DNA of 64,000 nucleotides from Bugula neritina (Eukaryota; Bryozoa; Gymnolaemata; Cheilostomatida; Bugulidae): assembly GCA_964035545.1 (NCBI GenBank), contig OZ037766.1, positions 15,144,722-15,208,721 of the forward strand, in the 5' to 3' direction. Below are positions 36,652 through 48,905 of the stretch, in pieces; the stretch's first letter is position 1; every line of letters starts with the position of its first letter. The notes under the pieces are model-generated. The model was not told the origin of the DNA. It ran no database searches and was given only the letters and a program-made list of their open reading frames with translations. A program made the translations under genes and the position numbers.

Positions 36652-39600
36652 AGAGGGGTTTCAGACATCCCTCCAGAGGAATTTGTATTTTAAAGTTGTC
36701 TCCCCCTACAGGTATTAGGGGCAGTCTCAATGATATATAGAAGGCCCATAAAATAAGTAGAGATATATGGTTTGAGTGAAGACTACTACTAGTATAAGTT
36801 TCATTTTTTCTGAGATTATTATTTTGGCATAGGTACACATATGAGCAGTTTCAGAATTTTTAAAAAAAAATTTGTTAATGATAAATGGCACAGAAAGAAA
36901 ACTTCAAAGCATATTTGTGGTTTTGGTTATTGAGCAAATCTGAAGCTGGCAGCTGTCATTATTATTTGCTTTGCTGACTGTAACCAGTCTGGTTAGAGCT
37001 GCTAACCTTTCAACTCTTAGAACAATAATAACATGCTCGTAAACTATCACGGGCTTTCCATGTACCGATCTCAGATCGATCTTGCTGAGATCGATCTGAG
37101 AAATGTGCTCAGATCGATCGTTTTTCCATGGGAGTGTCAGATCGATCTCGCGAAGTTGCCTCCTCCTAAATGAAGAATACTTTAAAAGTATATTTTGTTT
37201 ACCTATTTGAGTGATTAAAGCTACTACTGTTGAAAACAAGATGGTCGTAGTCTAAAATCTAATCCTAGCTATAAACTATACGCAGCAAAGCTTTCAGTGT
37301 ATGGTAAATTGGCCAATTTAAAATAATTAATTTTAATTTTTTAGCTTGACAGCTTATATAGAATTAATGGCTGTCTTGCAGATTATTAATAAACTTACAG
37401 GACTGTTAGGCTTAAAATTACAAAGAAAATAGCTAATGAAACTAAGTTTTAATAGTCATTTAAATTTAATTTAAATTCTCCCATTTTTTTTACCTTCTGC
37501 TGCATGTAATTGAGTTTTCCTAATCATTGTACTGAAAGTCAAAGTTTTGGCATCTGAAAAGGTGGCTATTGTGGTGGTTCGTGGAACTACCAGCAGCACA
37601 ACATGTAGGGTCGCGTAATTGACCCGGAACAATGGATAGCCAATTAGCGTAGTTGATAGTTAGCAGCAATTGTAGTTTCCCGCTGCTAACTCAGTCGAAG
37701 CTAGAGTGTGAAATAGATTAGATGTGTAACTTGTTTGGAAATAATGTATCGTTTTTATAATGTATAGTTGTGTGTAAAATATACTCGTTCACTCGACTTA
37801 TCCTGGTGCAGTTCTATAGTAAATAGATAGACTCTCTGGATAGCACATCAACCCTAAAACTGAAAATCTTAACACTATTATAATTATTAAATACTTTGCT
37901 TAGTAATTATCAATAAGTTATCATTTTTATTAGCAGACAACATTGTAGCGCGCAGTCTTTTTCTACTTCTCAGATCGATCTGGGGTCTTTCCATGGTCTT
38001 ATTGACATGAGATCGATCTGAGTTCGAGCTCCACAGACCGACCAGCTCAGATCGACGGAGATCGATCTTTGGCGTCTTTCCATGAATCGATCTCGCCGAG
38101 ATCGATCTGAGATCGGTACATGGAAAGCCGGTGTATATAGCTGCACTAGTGGGCTCTGTCTTACTGAACTCCAAATGCTCCAAATTATGGGTTGGAACAC
38201 ATGCCTGTACGTTTATGAAGGCACTGGCTCATTTGTATTAACATATTCACGTACTTACACACCTATACTATGAAAATAACTAAGCCACCCTACTATCTAA
38301 TATTTCTATATATCAAAAAAATTATTATAAATATAAAGATATGTATTAAAATAGATAGATTAAATTTGTAATTTCAAACAACATCTTATCTAAAAATGCC
38401 AAACACTGTATAACTATATATATTTTTTAAAAGCATTTGTTTACATGGCATGCCTGCAAGTCAATGAAAATATTTAGAGAACAGTAAAAAGAAGCATATA
38501 AATTTCAGAATAGTTTCTTCTTTTCTGAGATGAATATTTTGGAAATGTCCCACCATTCAACATTTAAATTAAGTCTGTAAAAAAAATTTCACAGTGTATT
38601 TTCAATAAATAACTATTCTTGCAAGCTGTTTGTATACTAACATTCCTAATAAAGAAATGTTTTTGGAGCATTGTAAATTGTATACTGCTGCATTGCAGAA
38701 AAAAAATCATCAAAAAAAGCACTTTTCAGCCAAAGCAACTTATTTTGTTTTCAAAAAAAAGTTGAAATGTACATTTAGTACCAGCTGTAAAGTATAGAAA
38801 GAACGAACTATGTCATAATGACTGCATTCTTATGACACTAATAAAATTAAGATTGGCTTTACTCCATACGGGTCTTGCTCAAAGGTGGAGTTCTAAATAA
38901 TGCTACTAAGTTTCACTAAATTCCCAGATAATACTTTTTATATCAAATCATTTGGCTTTACTGATTTAGCTATATTATGTACATTTTGTACTTATTTATC
39001 TCTAGGTCAGATTTCAGCCATATATTTGACCGCATTGCTATACTTCCTTTGTGCCAGCATTCTCTCCTTTATATCTTTTCTGTGGTTTCTAATAATTTTC
39101 AGTGGTATGTCAATGTAAACTATGTGAACCATCAGGCTATCTCTTATACAATGCATGCTGCTATAAGAATAACAGCAGCTGTTTTGTATTCAATCAACCT
39201 CGTTGCAAGAATTTTGTTTGCTTGAAGCTCTCTGTTGAGTAGCTGTCTCTCTATATTACATAACTGCTTATTCAAGAAAGTGCACGATGAGAACTGTCCA
39301 ACTTTAGCTGTCTAACTTAAATTACATTATATAGGATTACATCACTACATAATAAGCTGATTAAACAACACATATAAATCGGCCAAAAACACTACACACT
39401 TGACTAGCTCTAGTTGAACTCATTTATATTTCGAGTTTTTCACATTACTTGAACATGCTTTAGCCAATTTGTTGCATTATTTTTCATCCATACATGTAAT
39501 ACAAAGATTTAGTATATTATTTTTTAGGTTTGGATTGTCTAATAGGCAGGTATCGCAGATATTTAATCAGACTGCGAAGTTGCTTAGAGAAGCTCTAAAT

Positions 39601-40602
39601 CCAATGATAGTATTTTATCAATACACGGAGGTTAATAAAACAATTCCACTTCAATGAACTTTGACCTAGTTAACTAGACCACTGTAAAATGGCATGCCAG
39701 AACAAACACAAACCAGCTTGCAAGAATAATTATTCATTGAAAATACACTGTGAAAAATTCTTTTACAGACTTAATTTAAATGTTGAATTGTGGGACATTT
39801 CCAAAATATTTATCTTAGAAAAGAAGAAACTATTCTGAAATTTATATGCTTCTTTTTACTGTTCTTTAAATATTTTCATCGACTTGCAGGCATGCCATGT
39901 AAACAAATGCTTTTAAAAAATATATATAGTTATACAGTGTTTGGCATTTTTAGATAAGATGTTGTTTGAAATTACAAATTTAATCTATCTATTTTAATAC
40001 ATATCTTTATATTTATAATAATTTTTTTGATATATAGAAATATTAGATAGTCGGGTGGCTTAGTTATTTTCATAGTATAGGTGTGTAAGTACGTGAACAT
40101 GTTAATACAAATGAGCCAGTGCCTTCATAAACGTACAGGCATGTGTTCCAACCCATAATTTGGAGCATTTGGAGTTCAGTAAGACAGAGCCCACTAGTGC
40201 AGCTATATAGTGTACGAGCATGTTATTATTGTTCTAAGAGTTGAAAGGTTAGCAGCTCTAACCAGACTGGTTACAGTCAGCAAAGCAAATAATAATGACA
40301 GCTGCCAGCTTCAGATTTGCTCAATAACCAAAACCACAAATATGCTTTGAAGTTTTCTTTTTGTGCCATTTATCATTAACAAAATTTTTTAAAAAATTTC
40401 TGAAACTGCTCATATGTGTACCTATGCCAAAATATTAATCTCAGAAAAAATGAAACTTATACTAGTAGTAGTCTTCACTCAAACCATACATCTCTACTTA
40501 TTTTATGGGCCTTCTATATATCATTGAGACTGCCCCCAATCCCTGTAGGGGGAGACAACTTTAAAATACAAATTCCTCTGGAGGGATGTCTGAAACCCCT
40601 CT
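36652..40602. mobile_element. Foldback element, about 3.95 kb, with terminal inverted repeats of about 0.9 kb
   Basis: Ends start AGAGGGGTTTCAGACATCCC and its complement. The right arm (about 39,705-40,602) is the reverse complement of the left arm, which runs 36,652-37,047 and resumes at 38,134-38,632 after a nested insertion. The central loop (38,633-39,704) has no recognisable transposase. It interrupts the LINE endonuclease. Removing it together with one copy of the flanking AT rejoins the LINE frame (GIN then WEDT). A TA duplication is the alternative reading of the same ends. Confidence 0.85.
37048..38133. mobile_element. Nested 1,086-bp inverted-repeat element rich in GATCGATC
   Basis: Ends CACGGGCTTTCCATGTAC and, inverted, CACCGGCTTTCCATGTAC. 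Flanked by TAT on both sides (37,045-37,047 and 38,134-38,136). The empty site is preserved in the right arm of the host foldback near 40,205. Both ends carry clusters of AGATCGATCT words, like subterminal transposase-binding sites. No transposase is encoded. Confidence 0.85.
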
Positions 40603-41949
40603 ATTGATTCCTGGAAGGTTAAAATTACCGGTTATGAGTTTTCTATTTGTTGAGTATTTAGTGTGAATATTTTTTATGTACTCAAAGAATAAGTTCATGT
40701 CACGTGAAAAAGGGGGTCTATAATAGCAAGAAAGATTGCAATATTCCTTGCTATCCAGTCTAAAACATACTGTGATTGCTTCTGCTTCTGTTTCACACCT
40801 GATTAGCTTATGGGGAATTTCTACATTTATGGCAATCAATACATCACCTCCGTGTGAATCACGATCTTTTCTATATACTATCTTGTCTTTGGGAGAAAAC
40901 AATTGAGAATTCAAAAATGCATTATCTAGGTGTGTTTCAGTAATACAAATGATATCGTATTCAACGGAGAGGGTTTGAATCTCCAATATTTTCTCCCTTA
41001 CTGGTCTCGCATTTACTGTTAATATTCTCCGATTATCATGTGTTACTGTCTTACCTTTATTATCTTCCCGTTTGTTATCTTGTACTTGTTTTCTGGATTT
41101 TTCTGCCTCAATTCTCTCAGCTCGCTTGTCAGTTGAAAATCCTTTTCTTGTTCCTCTTTATTCAAGTCAAGACGAGCAAGGACTCCTTTTATTTTCTAAG
41201 CGTTGATGCGTTTTAAAAATTCCCATTTTTGAACTTCTGAAGCAAGTGTTAGTCTCATGGGTCTAATCTTGTCAACTTTTTTGCCTTAATCTTGTGGCAT
41301 TATCTCTTGATGCGTGAAATCTGAGACTACATGAATCTGAAACTTCTGAAAGTATACCTATGGATTCATTTAAAGTAGTGTCGTGTTCCTCGGAAATTCC
41401 AAAAACTTTGATATTTTTAGCTCTGTTTTCACTAGAAATTTCTGTTTTGATAGATTTAATTTGAACTTCTTGGTTTTTTAGTTGCTTATTTATTGTAGTA
41501 GTGGAATTTTCCAGTTTTGCAACCATCGAAGCAAATGTTTTCTCACTCTGTGTTTATGCTCTTCTTTGGCTCCACTCTTTAAAGGTCTGCGTACCTTGGT
41601 CTTTTGTGCAACTGATAGTTCGGCTTGTTAACGCGCAATACCTCAATAAACTGCGAGTGTCAAGTTTGCTCTTTTTTGATGATGGCGACTATCACTGTCA
41701 CTGTGAATATTAGTATTACTATGACAGACGTATAACTCATAGATTGCTTTGTTTGGTAATTATATAGTGCTGTATAGTTTTGCTTTTTTCAGTATTTTTC
41801 AGCTTTCAAATGTTTTGTCAGTTTTGAAATGTACTGTATTTACTAAGCTCTGTTTCATTTATTTTGTCTTTGTGGTTGAATGACGATTTATGGTTTCCGT
41901 ATTTTAATTTACACTTCATAGGGTCTTTCACTTATTCCAACGCATGTAG

Positions 41950-42240
41950 GATCAATAGTGGTTATTAGCAACTTCCACTGTTCCCTGGGAAATGACTCTA
42001 GTTTCTTGGCAGTTTCCTTTTAATGGGAATTTTTTATATCTGCAATTGCAGTTCTTGTTAGTGATTAAGTTTTGTTGTTTTTGTTGTTCTAAGATTTTAA
42101 TGTTATGGGCGTTTATTGCCAGCTTTACATTCAGCATGACATTGCAGCTAGTTTTTATATTGTCTTTCTTATGTTGGGCATACAGCTATAGCAGACTTTC
42201 GCATTATTCTTGTTGATGAATTTTATGAAGTGGGTGATGC
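41950..42240 (-). mobile_element. Penelope-like element fragment f
   Basis: Minus strand decayed frames with CYSCMPNIRKTI, ILEQQKQQN, CNCRYKKFPLKGNCQETRV. This is the cysteine-motif linker before the GIY-YIG domain and is close in sequence to fragment b (17.8-17.95 kb). The nuclease itself is missing. Confidence 0.6.
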
Positions 42241-42649
42241 TTTGGGAATTATTCACCTACAGTCCTACACACACATATATATACAATTTAAAAAAGATTT
42301 TGCTATTTTTGCAGTTGCATGTTGACTGAAAGTATAAAATTTTATTCAGATCAACTTTGCCGACATTGTGTTGTGCATATTTTTCTGTAGTTCTGGCAAG
42401 AAAAATGTAGTTTTGGGGGAGGGGTTTTAGTAGGCCTTGAAGATACAGTTTTGGCCTACATGGAGTAGTGTTTAGGAATCTTATAATTTTCTTATTTGCA
42501 TGAATTGTTTTTAATCTCTTTGTCTTAAACATTTTGCATTTATTTTTCTTTATGTTTTTGTCTATTTTGGAGTTTTGTTGGCAATTCCTAAATCATCATA
42601 TCTATAAAAGTTGAAGTTTTCCCAATTTTTCCTTTAATATAATCTAAAC

Positions 42650-43520
42650 TCTCATGCTTCAAATCCGTCATAACTTTTCATTCCTACATCAAGTAAGCTA
42701 AAATTATTTTTATTCATGCTTTCATAGTAAGCAAATTGCAAAGGCAATCTTACCCTCTTACTACTACGAGTAGTTTCCTCGTCGCTACCCCTATTTGGGG
42801 ATGCCTCCTCTACACCTGCATTTCGTGCTCCACCATATCTTGTTTTACGCTCAAACTCAGTGCCTACAGTATTACTGGTTTGAACTTTCAGAGTTAGCAT
42901 TATAACTTGAGAGATAGGTTGGCTTCCTTACCAACTCTATTGTGTCTAAAAGTGTTGGAGTATTAATCTCATATCACCTAGCACTATTCACACCTGACTC
43001 TGTACCTAAAATTCAATTATCTGGTTTTAACTGCAGATCTCTAGACAATCCCTTGTCAAGCATGCCAGCCAATAGACGAGTTTTAATCATATTTTGTTTG
43101 ACTACTGTGTCACTGCAACTACACTTGGCTGCCAACTTGCATATTTCCCTAGTAAACTGTTCATTAGTTTCTTTACTAGATTTCAACCTTGAACTGAATA
43201 GCATCCTAAAATGTAGAGTGTTTTCTTGGGGATTAAAATACCCTCCAAAAGCTTCTAGTGTTCTGACATAAATGGTATCTGTCGCCACTGGTGTGCCATT
43301 TTCCACATTTTGATTTCTTATGGTTAATTGACTGTGGGTAGATTCTGCTTCTTCACCCAGATTAAAATATCAATGCACCTGCTGTCTCAGAGTTTTATTA
43401 GTTAATCCCACTTTGCTGTTCTAAATCTTTTCAAAGTGCTGCTTCCACGCACTCCATGTGCTGCTAGCGTTTGAAATGTCCATACCTTCAGGTAGATTAC
43501 TGAGTCTATATAATGTTATT
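42650..43520 (-). mobile_element. Ty3/gypsy relic with pol deleted
   Basis: Minus strand gag-like frame (STWSAWKQHFEKI, then FGGYFNPQENTLHFRML, TREICKLAAKCSC, LAGMLDKGLSRDLQLK) followed within about 110 bp by a post-integrase tail (VGTEFERKTRYGG, RLPLQFAYYES). That tail resembles the tail of the 20.5-kb gypsy (VGTELEPVIRSGE, RLPSRFADYE). Protease, RT, RNase H and integrase are absent. Confidence 0.65.
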
Positions 43521-43559
43521 TTTAGTTAATGCATAAGTTAGTGCTATCATGTCTGCGGT

Positions 43560-44820
43560 GTCATGCGATATTTCCGCTTCAACATAGTTCAGATTATTGT
43601 GGCTTTAATTAGCCATTAGGCTTTGCACTTTATTTATCAGAAAGCAATAAAAAGATAACAACAATAGGAAATGCTTGGCATAGTGCGCATTCTCTAACAA
43701 TCTATGACACTCATGTTCTACAGTTTCTTATTTAAATATGCAAATAAAAATTTCCTTCATTTAGGCATTTCCGCAGGTTATAATCACAAGTGCTTTTTCC
43801 AACACACCAACTTTATAAATATTTAATAGAAAACTATAAACTCAGCTACTCATGCATGTATGCCCAATCTGAAACATACTATTGATAGTTTATACATAGC
43901 TTAAGTCCTTAACATAAGCGAAAACCCTCAATGAGAAACAGTGAAGCAAGAAGCAGATTAGCTAATAGAAACAACTAAACCAGACGAGGTGCTGTGATAT
44001 CTTGTTGAAGTTTTGCCTGCTGTCTGTTTGTTTTTCTTTCTGTGAGATACACTTGAAGATGTTTCACAGGTATTTTTATTGTCTCATCTGCGTGCCTTCC
44101 AAATGTTTTCAGTAATTTTGATTAAAGAGATCTTTTTTGAATCTATAGACTTAGAATGATGAACTACTAAGTTAACATAGCTTTTGTTTAAAATTTTGAT
44201 ATGCATGTATATCCTCTTTTAAAACTAGTAAATAAAATGAAGTTCTTTTAATTTTCGAAAAAGTAGTGTCGGTGATAGTAGTTGTGGTTACGAATTTACT
44301 TTCAGCTTCTTTTTCCATTGCTATATATATAGTTTAACATGTGCGTTAAAGCTTGATGAGTTCAATTGATTTTTTTAGTTTTACTAATAAGATGAGGTAT
44401 ATGCATATAAATTGATATTATAATGATGCTCTAAAACAATTAGTTATATAGTGTAAGCTTCCTAAATTACTGAAACAACGGTAAGATTTTTTCTTTCATT
44501 GTGGGCAGATCAGTATTTGAGGAATTTTTACTGGTCCAACTATAGTTGCATTTTAAATTATTATAATATATTATATTTTTATTACTTGTTCAAAACTGTT
44601 AGTTTTATCTGCGTGGATGCATCTTTCTTCATAACAAAATGACTGATTGAGTGAAAAGATATAGGCTAATAGGTTTAATCAAATGCAAGTATATAGCTTT
44701 CATTCTAGTGGTTTTAGGCACTTAAGGATTAAGCAGCTTATATTGAATACTGCTATGTAATGCTAAGCTTATCTTTTAAATTCAAATTTTGTGTCCAAGT
44801 ATTATTGAGTGCCAACTGGT
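43560..44820. other. AT-rich stretch, no recognised feature
   Basis: No motif-bearing frame, no clear repeat. Confidence 0.35.
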
Positions 44821-44824
44821 TAAA

Positions 44825-45110
44825 AATTGTATCTCATATGCTTACAAAACTTTAGGTATCTAGCCATTATTCTTTCTCATATGCTGACAAAACAATCACG
44901 TAGATCTAAAATTTGCTCTCATACCCTCATTATTCATATCCTTAGGTCTATTATTAAGTTTCATACTGCAATTATTCGTTCTCATACTCGTATTTCTCTT
45001 TCTTGTATGCTCATTATTCAGTCCCAAAACTCCCATATCCCTATTATTTGCTCTGTTTTAGTTTAATTATTCATTCTCTTATGCTTATTATTCTCTCTCT
45101 CTCTCATTTC
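44825..45110 (+). repeat. Cryptic pyrimidine-rich simple sequence
   Basis: Degenerate reiteration of TCTCATACTCATTATTC-like words ending in a short (TC)n. Same kind of slippage-derived sequence as 9.6-10.46 kb but with a different vocabulary. Confidence 0.5.
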
Positions 45111-45114
45111 TCTA

Positions 45115-47460
45115 TCTAATCGGTTTTTCAAAAGAGTTATTTGTTTTGACGCATGACAGGCAAGTGTGAGATTCTTTATGCCAAAATGGATATTTTGCTT
45201 TACGTCCCAGTCTAATCTTATATCTCACCAGTTTTTTTCCTTGCTTTTCCTGATCATCTCATTAGTTTGCTTCTGTTGAAATCTTATATATTTAATTAAA
45301 AGCAACTTTTTATAATTTATCTTTATATTAGCTATAGCTAAATTAAATGGACCATAAATGAAAAGTTTCACTGCATTATAGTGATGAATTCTTATAATAC
45401 AAATTAATAAGCTGTTGCTGAATGTTATCTTTATATCAGTTAAAATATTGCAGCCCAACATCACTTTTTTTAAAGATTTTTAATGGCTTATAACAATGGT
45501 CCCAATGTCAGTTCTATAGAACCAAATGTATTATTGTTTTTCTATTTGTCTGTCAAGTTCTTTTCTGCCAAAATGGTCTTTATACTACCTTTTTAGTAGG
45601 TTACAAGTTTTTTTCAAAGATACAAACAAGTTTGGGTTTGATCCCAGCATTTTAAAACCTTTTTGAGAAATCAAAGAAGGAAAAACAGAAAAAATCAAAC
45701 TTTAAATGACAAGCGTTTTGTGAAGTTATAGCAGGGAGAGTAATTTAATAATACTATTACAGCAATGTCAACTTACAGTATTGCATAACACTTATTAATT
45801 TTAGAAAATACATTTGTTTTTATTATATAATGATTCTGCTGGCACTCAACATTTCACATTCTTGAATTTTATAGACTCTCAAAATAACACCTCTGTCTGC
45901 ATGACATGGTTGTCATTGTACGAGTAAAAAACACTTCTTTTGCAATTTTCAACAAATCATAATATTTGCCTTCTCAGCAAACAGAATTACAAATACTATT
46001 ATTTTAGAATATTTAATTTGCAGTATGATACAATGCATTCTTAAATCAAGTGTAAGTATAACAGCTCTGGTATAATGTCAGTGTTACCCAAGAACATGTA
46101 TAAATACAAATTTGTTTTACCTGTAATGCCAGACTCAATTCGCTGAGTTGTATTTCACTACTGTAAAAATAGCAAACTTTTATTTATTTGATGCGCAACT
46201 TTTTCAAGTCTGGCAGTTATATCACATGACACAATTTATATAACATGACATATTATAATATAAAATACGTAGCACCTTTATGGTCACAAGAAAAAGTAGT
46301 CGAAGAAATCTCATGTAGATGAGTATAACCAGCATATAAATGTTTTTATGTTGATATTAATTGTAAAACAAGTCAAGATTGTATCAGTACTTATAGGCAC
46401 ATTTCACTGATTGTATATTTATACAGAGAATAGGTCTATAAACAAGCTCTAATAATCTTGAATCCTTTATCTGAATGGTTAGAGGCTTGTTGTTGAACTA
46501 AAGCTGCAATTTTAGTAACCTTTCTCAGAACTTAGACTTCTGATTTTCCTGCTCAAATATAAATTACTCATACAGCTGTTCAGCATCCCCACCCATTGCT
46601 TTCAGAGAGGTAGCCTGCTGCACATCACTTTTTTCTATCAGCCCTCTAGCCATTCTATACAATCAGAGGCTTCTTGCTGCAACAAATTTAGTAATTTTTT
46701 CCAAAGCAGCAACAAATCTTTTGAAAATCGTCTCATTCGCCTTGTGCAGGGTAATTAAGCTGTTTGATCAATACCCTTATATACATACACACGCACACAT
46801 GCACACACGAACACATGTACACACACGCACATATATAAGCTCATACATATATATGGTCTTTGCAGTGAAATTTTCCTGCTTAAAATTGTCTTAAAATGAG
46901 TATACATGCATGTCTTTCATTGAAATAAAGGCTTTTTCTAGCTCGTGATTAACAAATTATGAAGCGTCTGGAACATAAATAATAAATATCTGTATGCAAT
47001 TATAAGCAACGGTTCCTTTATTTTGGATTTCTCTAATGGTGAAAGGCGAAAATTTTGATTTCATTTCATTAGCTATATACAGTCTACCATACAATTGTTT
47101 ATAGTTGCTGGTGTGAGTTTTAACATTTGGCATAATGATTTTTTCACCATCCCTTGGGTAGGCTGTTTTTGTTTCCTGCAATACCAGCAAACAACAGCAC
47201 ACTTGCATTCATTCTATGTCCATTTGTTATCTTTGGAACATATCTGGTTTTCGATTTCAGTGGTTTTGCATTAAATCAGCTTTTTGCATGTATGAGATTA
47301 ACCTGCCTTTACAACAGAGAAATCGTTTGGTCCAATTCCACCATATTGCAATGGAGTATGTGCAGGATGAGCTTCCGTTTTCTTTAACCGATTCTTCCTC
47401 TTTATCTTTTTTTTCATAATCAACAAACATTTAGTAAGCTAGCACCATTATTTAAACATA
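45115..47460. other. Non-coding stretch
   Basis: Includes a compound AC/GCAC microsatellite near 46,786-46,830. The frame at 46,957-47,208 on the minus strand (YKQLYGRLYIANEMKSKF) is not recognised. Confidence 0.35.
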
Positions 47461-47466
47461 CTTAAT

Positions 47467-48201
47467 GTAGTATTATGCTGTAATATATTATAATACTCAG
47501 GATGTAAAAGGTCTCTGCAAATCATAGTTGAGCTATCAACATGTTAATATTATTGAATTTGCAGGAAATGTGCCTGTATAATCTTTTCTTTGAACTTTGC
47601 CTTGACTACACAGAGCTTGCTTCTTAAACCAGAAAACCTCTTTGAAAAAATCTCCAAGTGTGACACAATTATAAGGACGTACTGTAAAAAATAATGATTT
47701 ATATTCGAAATATTTTTCTGGTGAGTTATTGCAAAATGCTAAACTAAAAGTAAAATCATTATGAATAATATATCACTATATTATGTTGCGCATGCAAAGA
47801 TCTGATGGATGTTTCAAATAGTTATGACATAATTTAATCTTACTATTGGTAATAATGAGGAACTATAACTTACTAATACATCTTCACTGCCAGGAGAGTG
47901 AATACCAGCAGAAAACTTAGCTACAGCTTAGTAAAAGCAGCAACGTACATGTATTTATATAACCCATAGTTTTCTTATAAAGTATAAAAAGTTTACGTGT
48001 TGAAGCAACAATAAATAATTGTAGCTTCATGTATACTCAGTAAACACGCAGTTAATGTATCATTGTGTCTTTCATTATGTTATGCTTAATTGTTGACCTT
48101 TTTTACAAAATTTTTGCTCACTTATTGTAATAATATGTATATAAATAAGTATTTAAAATAAAATATGCAAGTAGTTGAGGCACACTAATTTCTTTTCAAA
48201 C
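47467..48201 (-). repeat. Interspersed repeat of about 750 bp, copy 2 (inverted relative to 14.0 kb)
   Basis: Reverse complement of 14,003-14,760 over its full length, with a local replacement around 47,680-47,700. Lies 0.5 kb beyond the 3' end of paralog B. Confidence 0.75.
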
Positions 48202-48202
48202 A

Positions 48203-48700
48203 GAGTGTCAGTGCAGTGTTCTTCACTAGAATTGGCTGGTGACAAGGAATTACAGAATTCCTGCTAAATTTAAACAATGGGATAAGATAGCAACACCAAA
48301 GACAAAAGTTAGAGAAAGATCTATAAACCACTAAGTGTTTCATTTAACTAGACACATAATCTTGAAAAGTTGCTGCATCTACATCGTATGGCTTATATGA
48401 ACAAGCTTGCACGGTTGGTGCTGATTAATTTATTTCTATCAAAATTTTTAGACTGAAGCATATAATGTAAAATTATAAAACAATATTTTTGGTACCCAAA
48501 TTATTAGTTTTGATTAACAAATTGAAAATAGATAAGCGCCTAAGGTGCAAAACGTAGTGCAAAATAAATCAAATCTAAATGGTAATATTGCATATAAGAA
48601 CAGTCGATATTGATGGCACATTTAGTTCTATATCAATAGAGTATAACTCTAGTAGCATCTAGCTGCATCTTCCCTTGTAGTCCTTTGCAGCAGCAGTTAA
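48203..48700. other. 3' flank of paralog B
   Basis: Expected 3' UTR. A possible polyadenylation signal (AATAAA on the minus strand) lies near 48,430. Nothing else is seen. Confidence 0.4.
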
Positions 48701-48702
48701 TT

Positions 48703-48905
48703 CTACTCTACTTTGGTCGTATATCTGGTCCAGATGTAACTCCATGTCCTGGAGACATGCTTGACTTTGATTTCTTCTGGAATAGTAGGGAGATTATTGA
48801 GCAGTTCATATACTCTTGTCTCATCCTCATCATTAGTCCTGTATGTTATGAACTCAACCAACGCATCATGCAACCTGTATGAGAATACATATCCATCAAT
48901 AGTTA
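48703..48905 (-). CDS. RNF213: Paralog B last exon, with stop codon
   Basis: Encodes TIDGYVFSYRLHDALVEFIT, then LPTIPEEIKVKHVSRTWSYI, ending TTKVE and TAG. It corresponds to the very C terminus (FPEEILLASCVSVWKTA). The 5' edge is uncertain: CACAG acceptors repeat at 17-bp spacing, so the exon may begin at 48,905 or 48,921. Confidence 0.8.

Larger units (their letters stand above)
34230..41930 (-). mobile_element. Near full-length CR1/Jockey-type LINE, split by a foldback insertion
   Basis: Minus strand. ORF1 relic at 41,530-41,140 (coiled coil, RAKNIKVFGIS). ORF2 endonuclease from about 41,050 (VNARPVREKI, YDIICITETHLD, LITGNFNLPGIN), broken at 40,603 and resuming at 36,649 (WEDTG, AGNILDLICTDL, SDHF). 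RT from about 35,920 (GKAPGVDGF) to 34,332, with GVPQGSVLGPTLFVLFIND and the FADDTLVY catalytic box. The 3' end carries a short (ATCAAG)n tail (34,251-34,270), usual in CR1/L2-like elements. Several stops lie between endonuclease and RT. Exact 5' end unknown. Confidence 0.85.

Noticed and set aside
36332-36838. 168-codon minus-strand frame as one protein
   Set aside because: It is the foldback arm running by chance into the LINE endonuclease frame; the copy at 40,416-40,607 is the same arm inverted.
38900-39225. Hydrophobic frames resembling membrane proteins in the foldback loop
   Set aside because: AT-rich T-biased sequence gives Leu/Phe/Ile runs; no family signal or start context.
46957-47208. 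83-codon minus-strand frame
   Set aside because: No recognisable motif; surroundings non-coding. Left unassigned.
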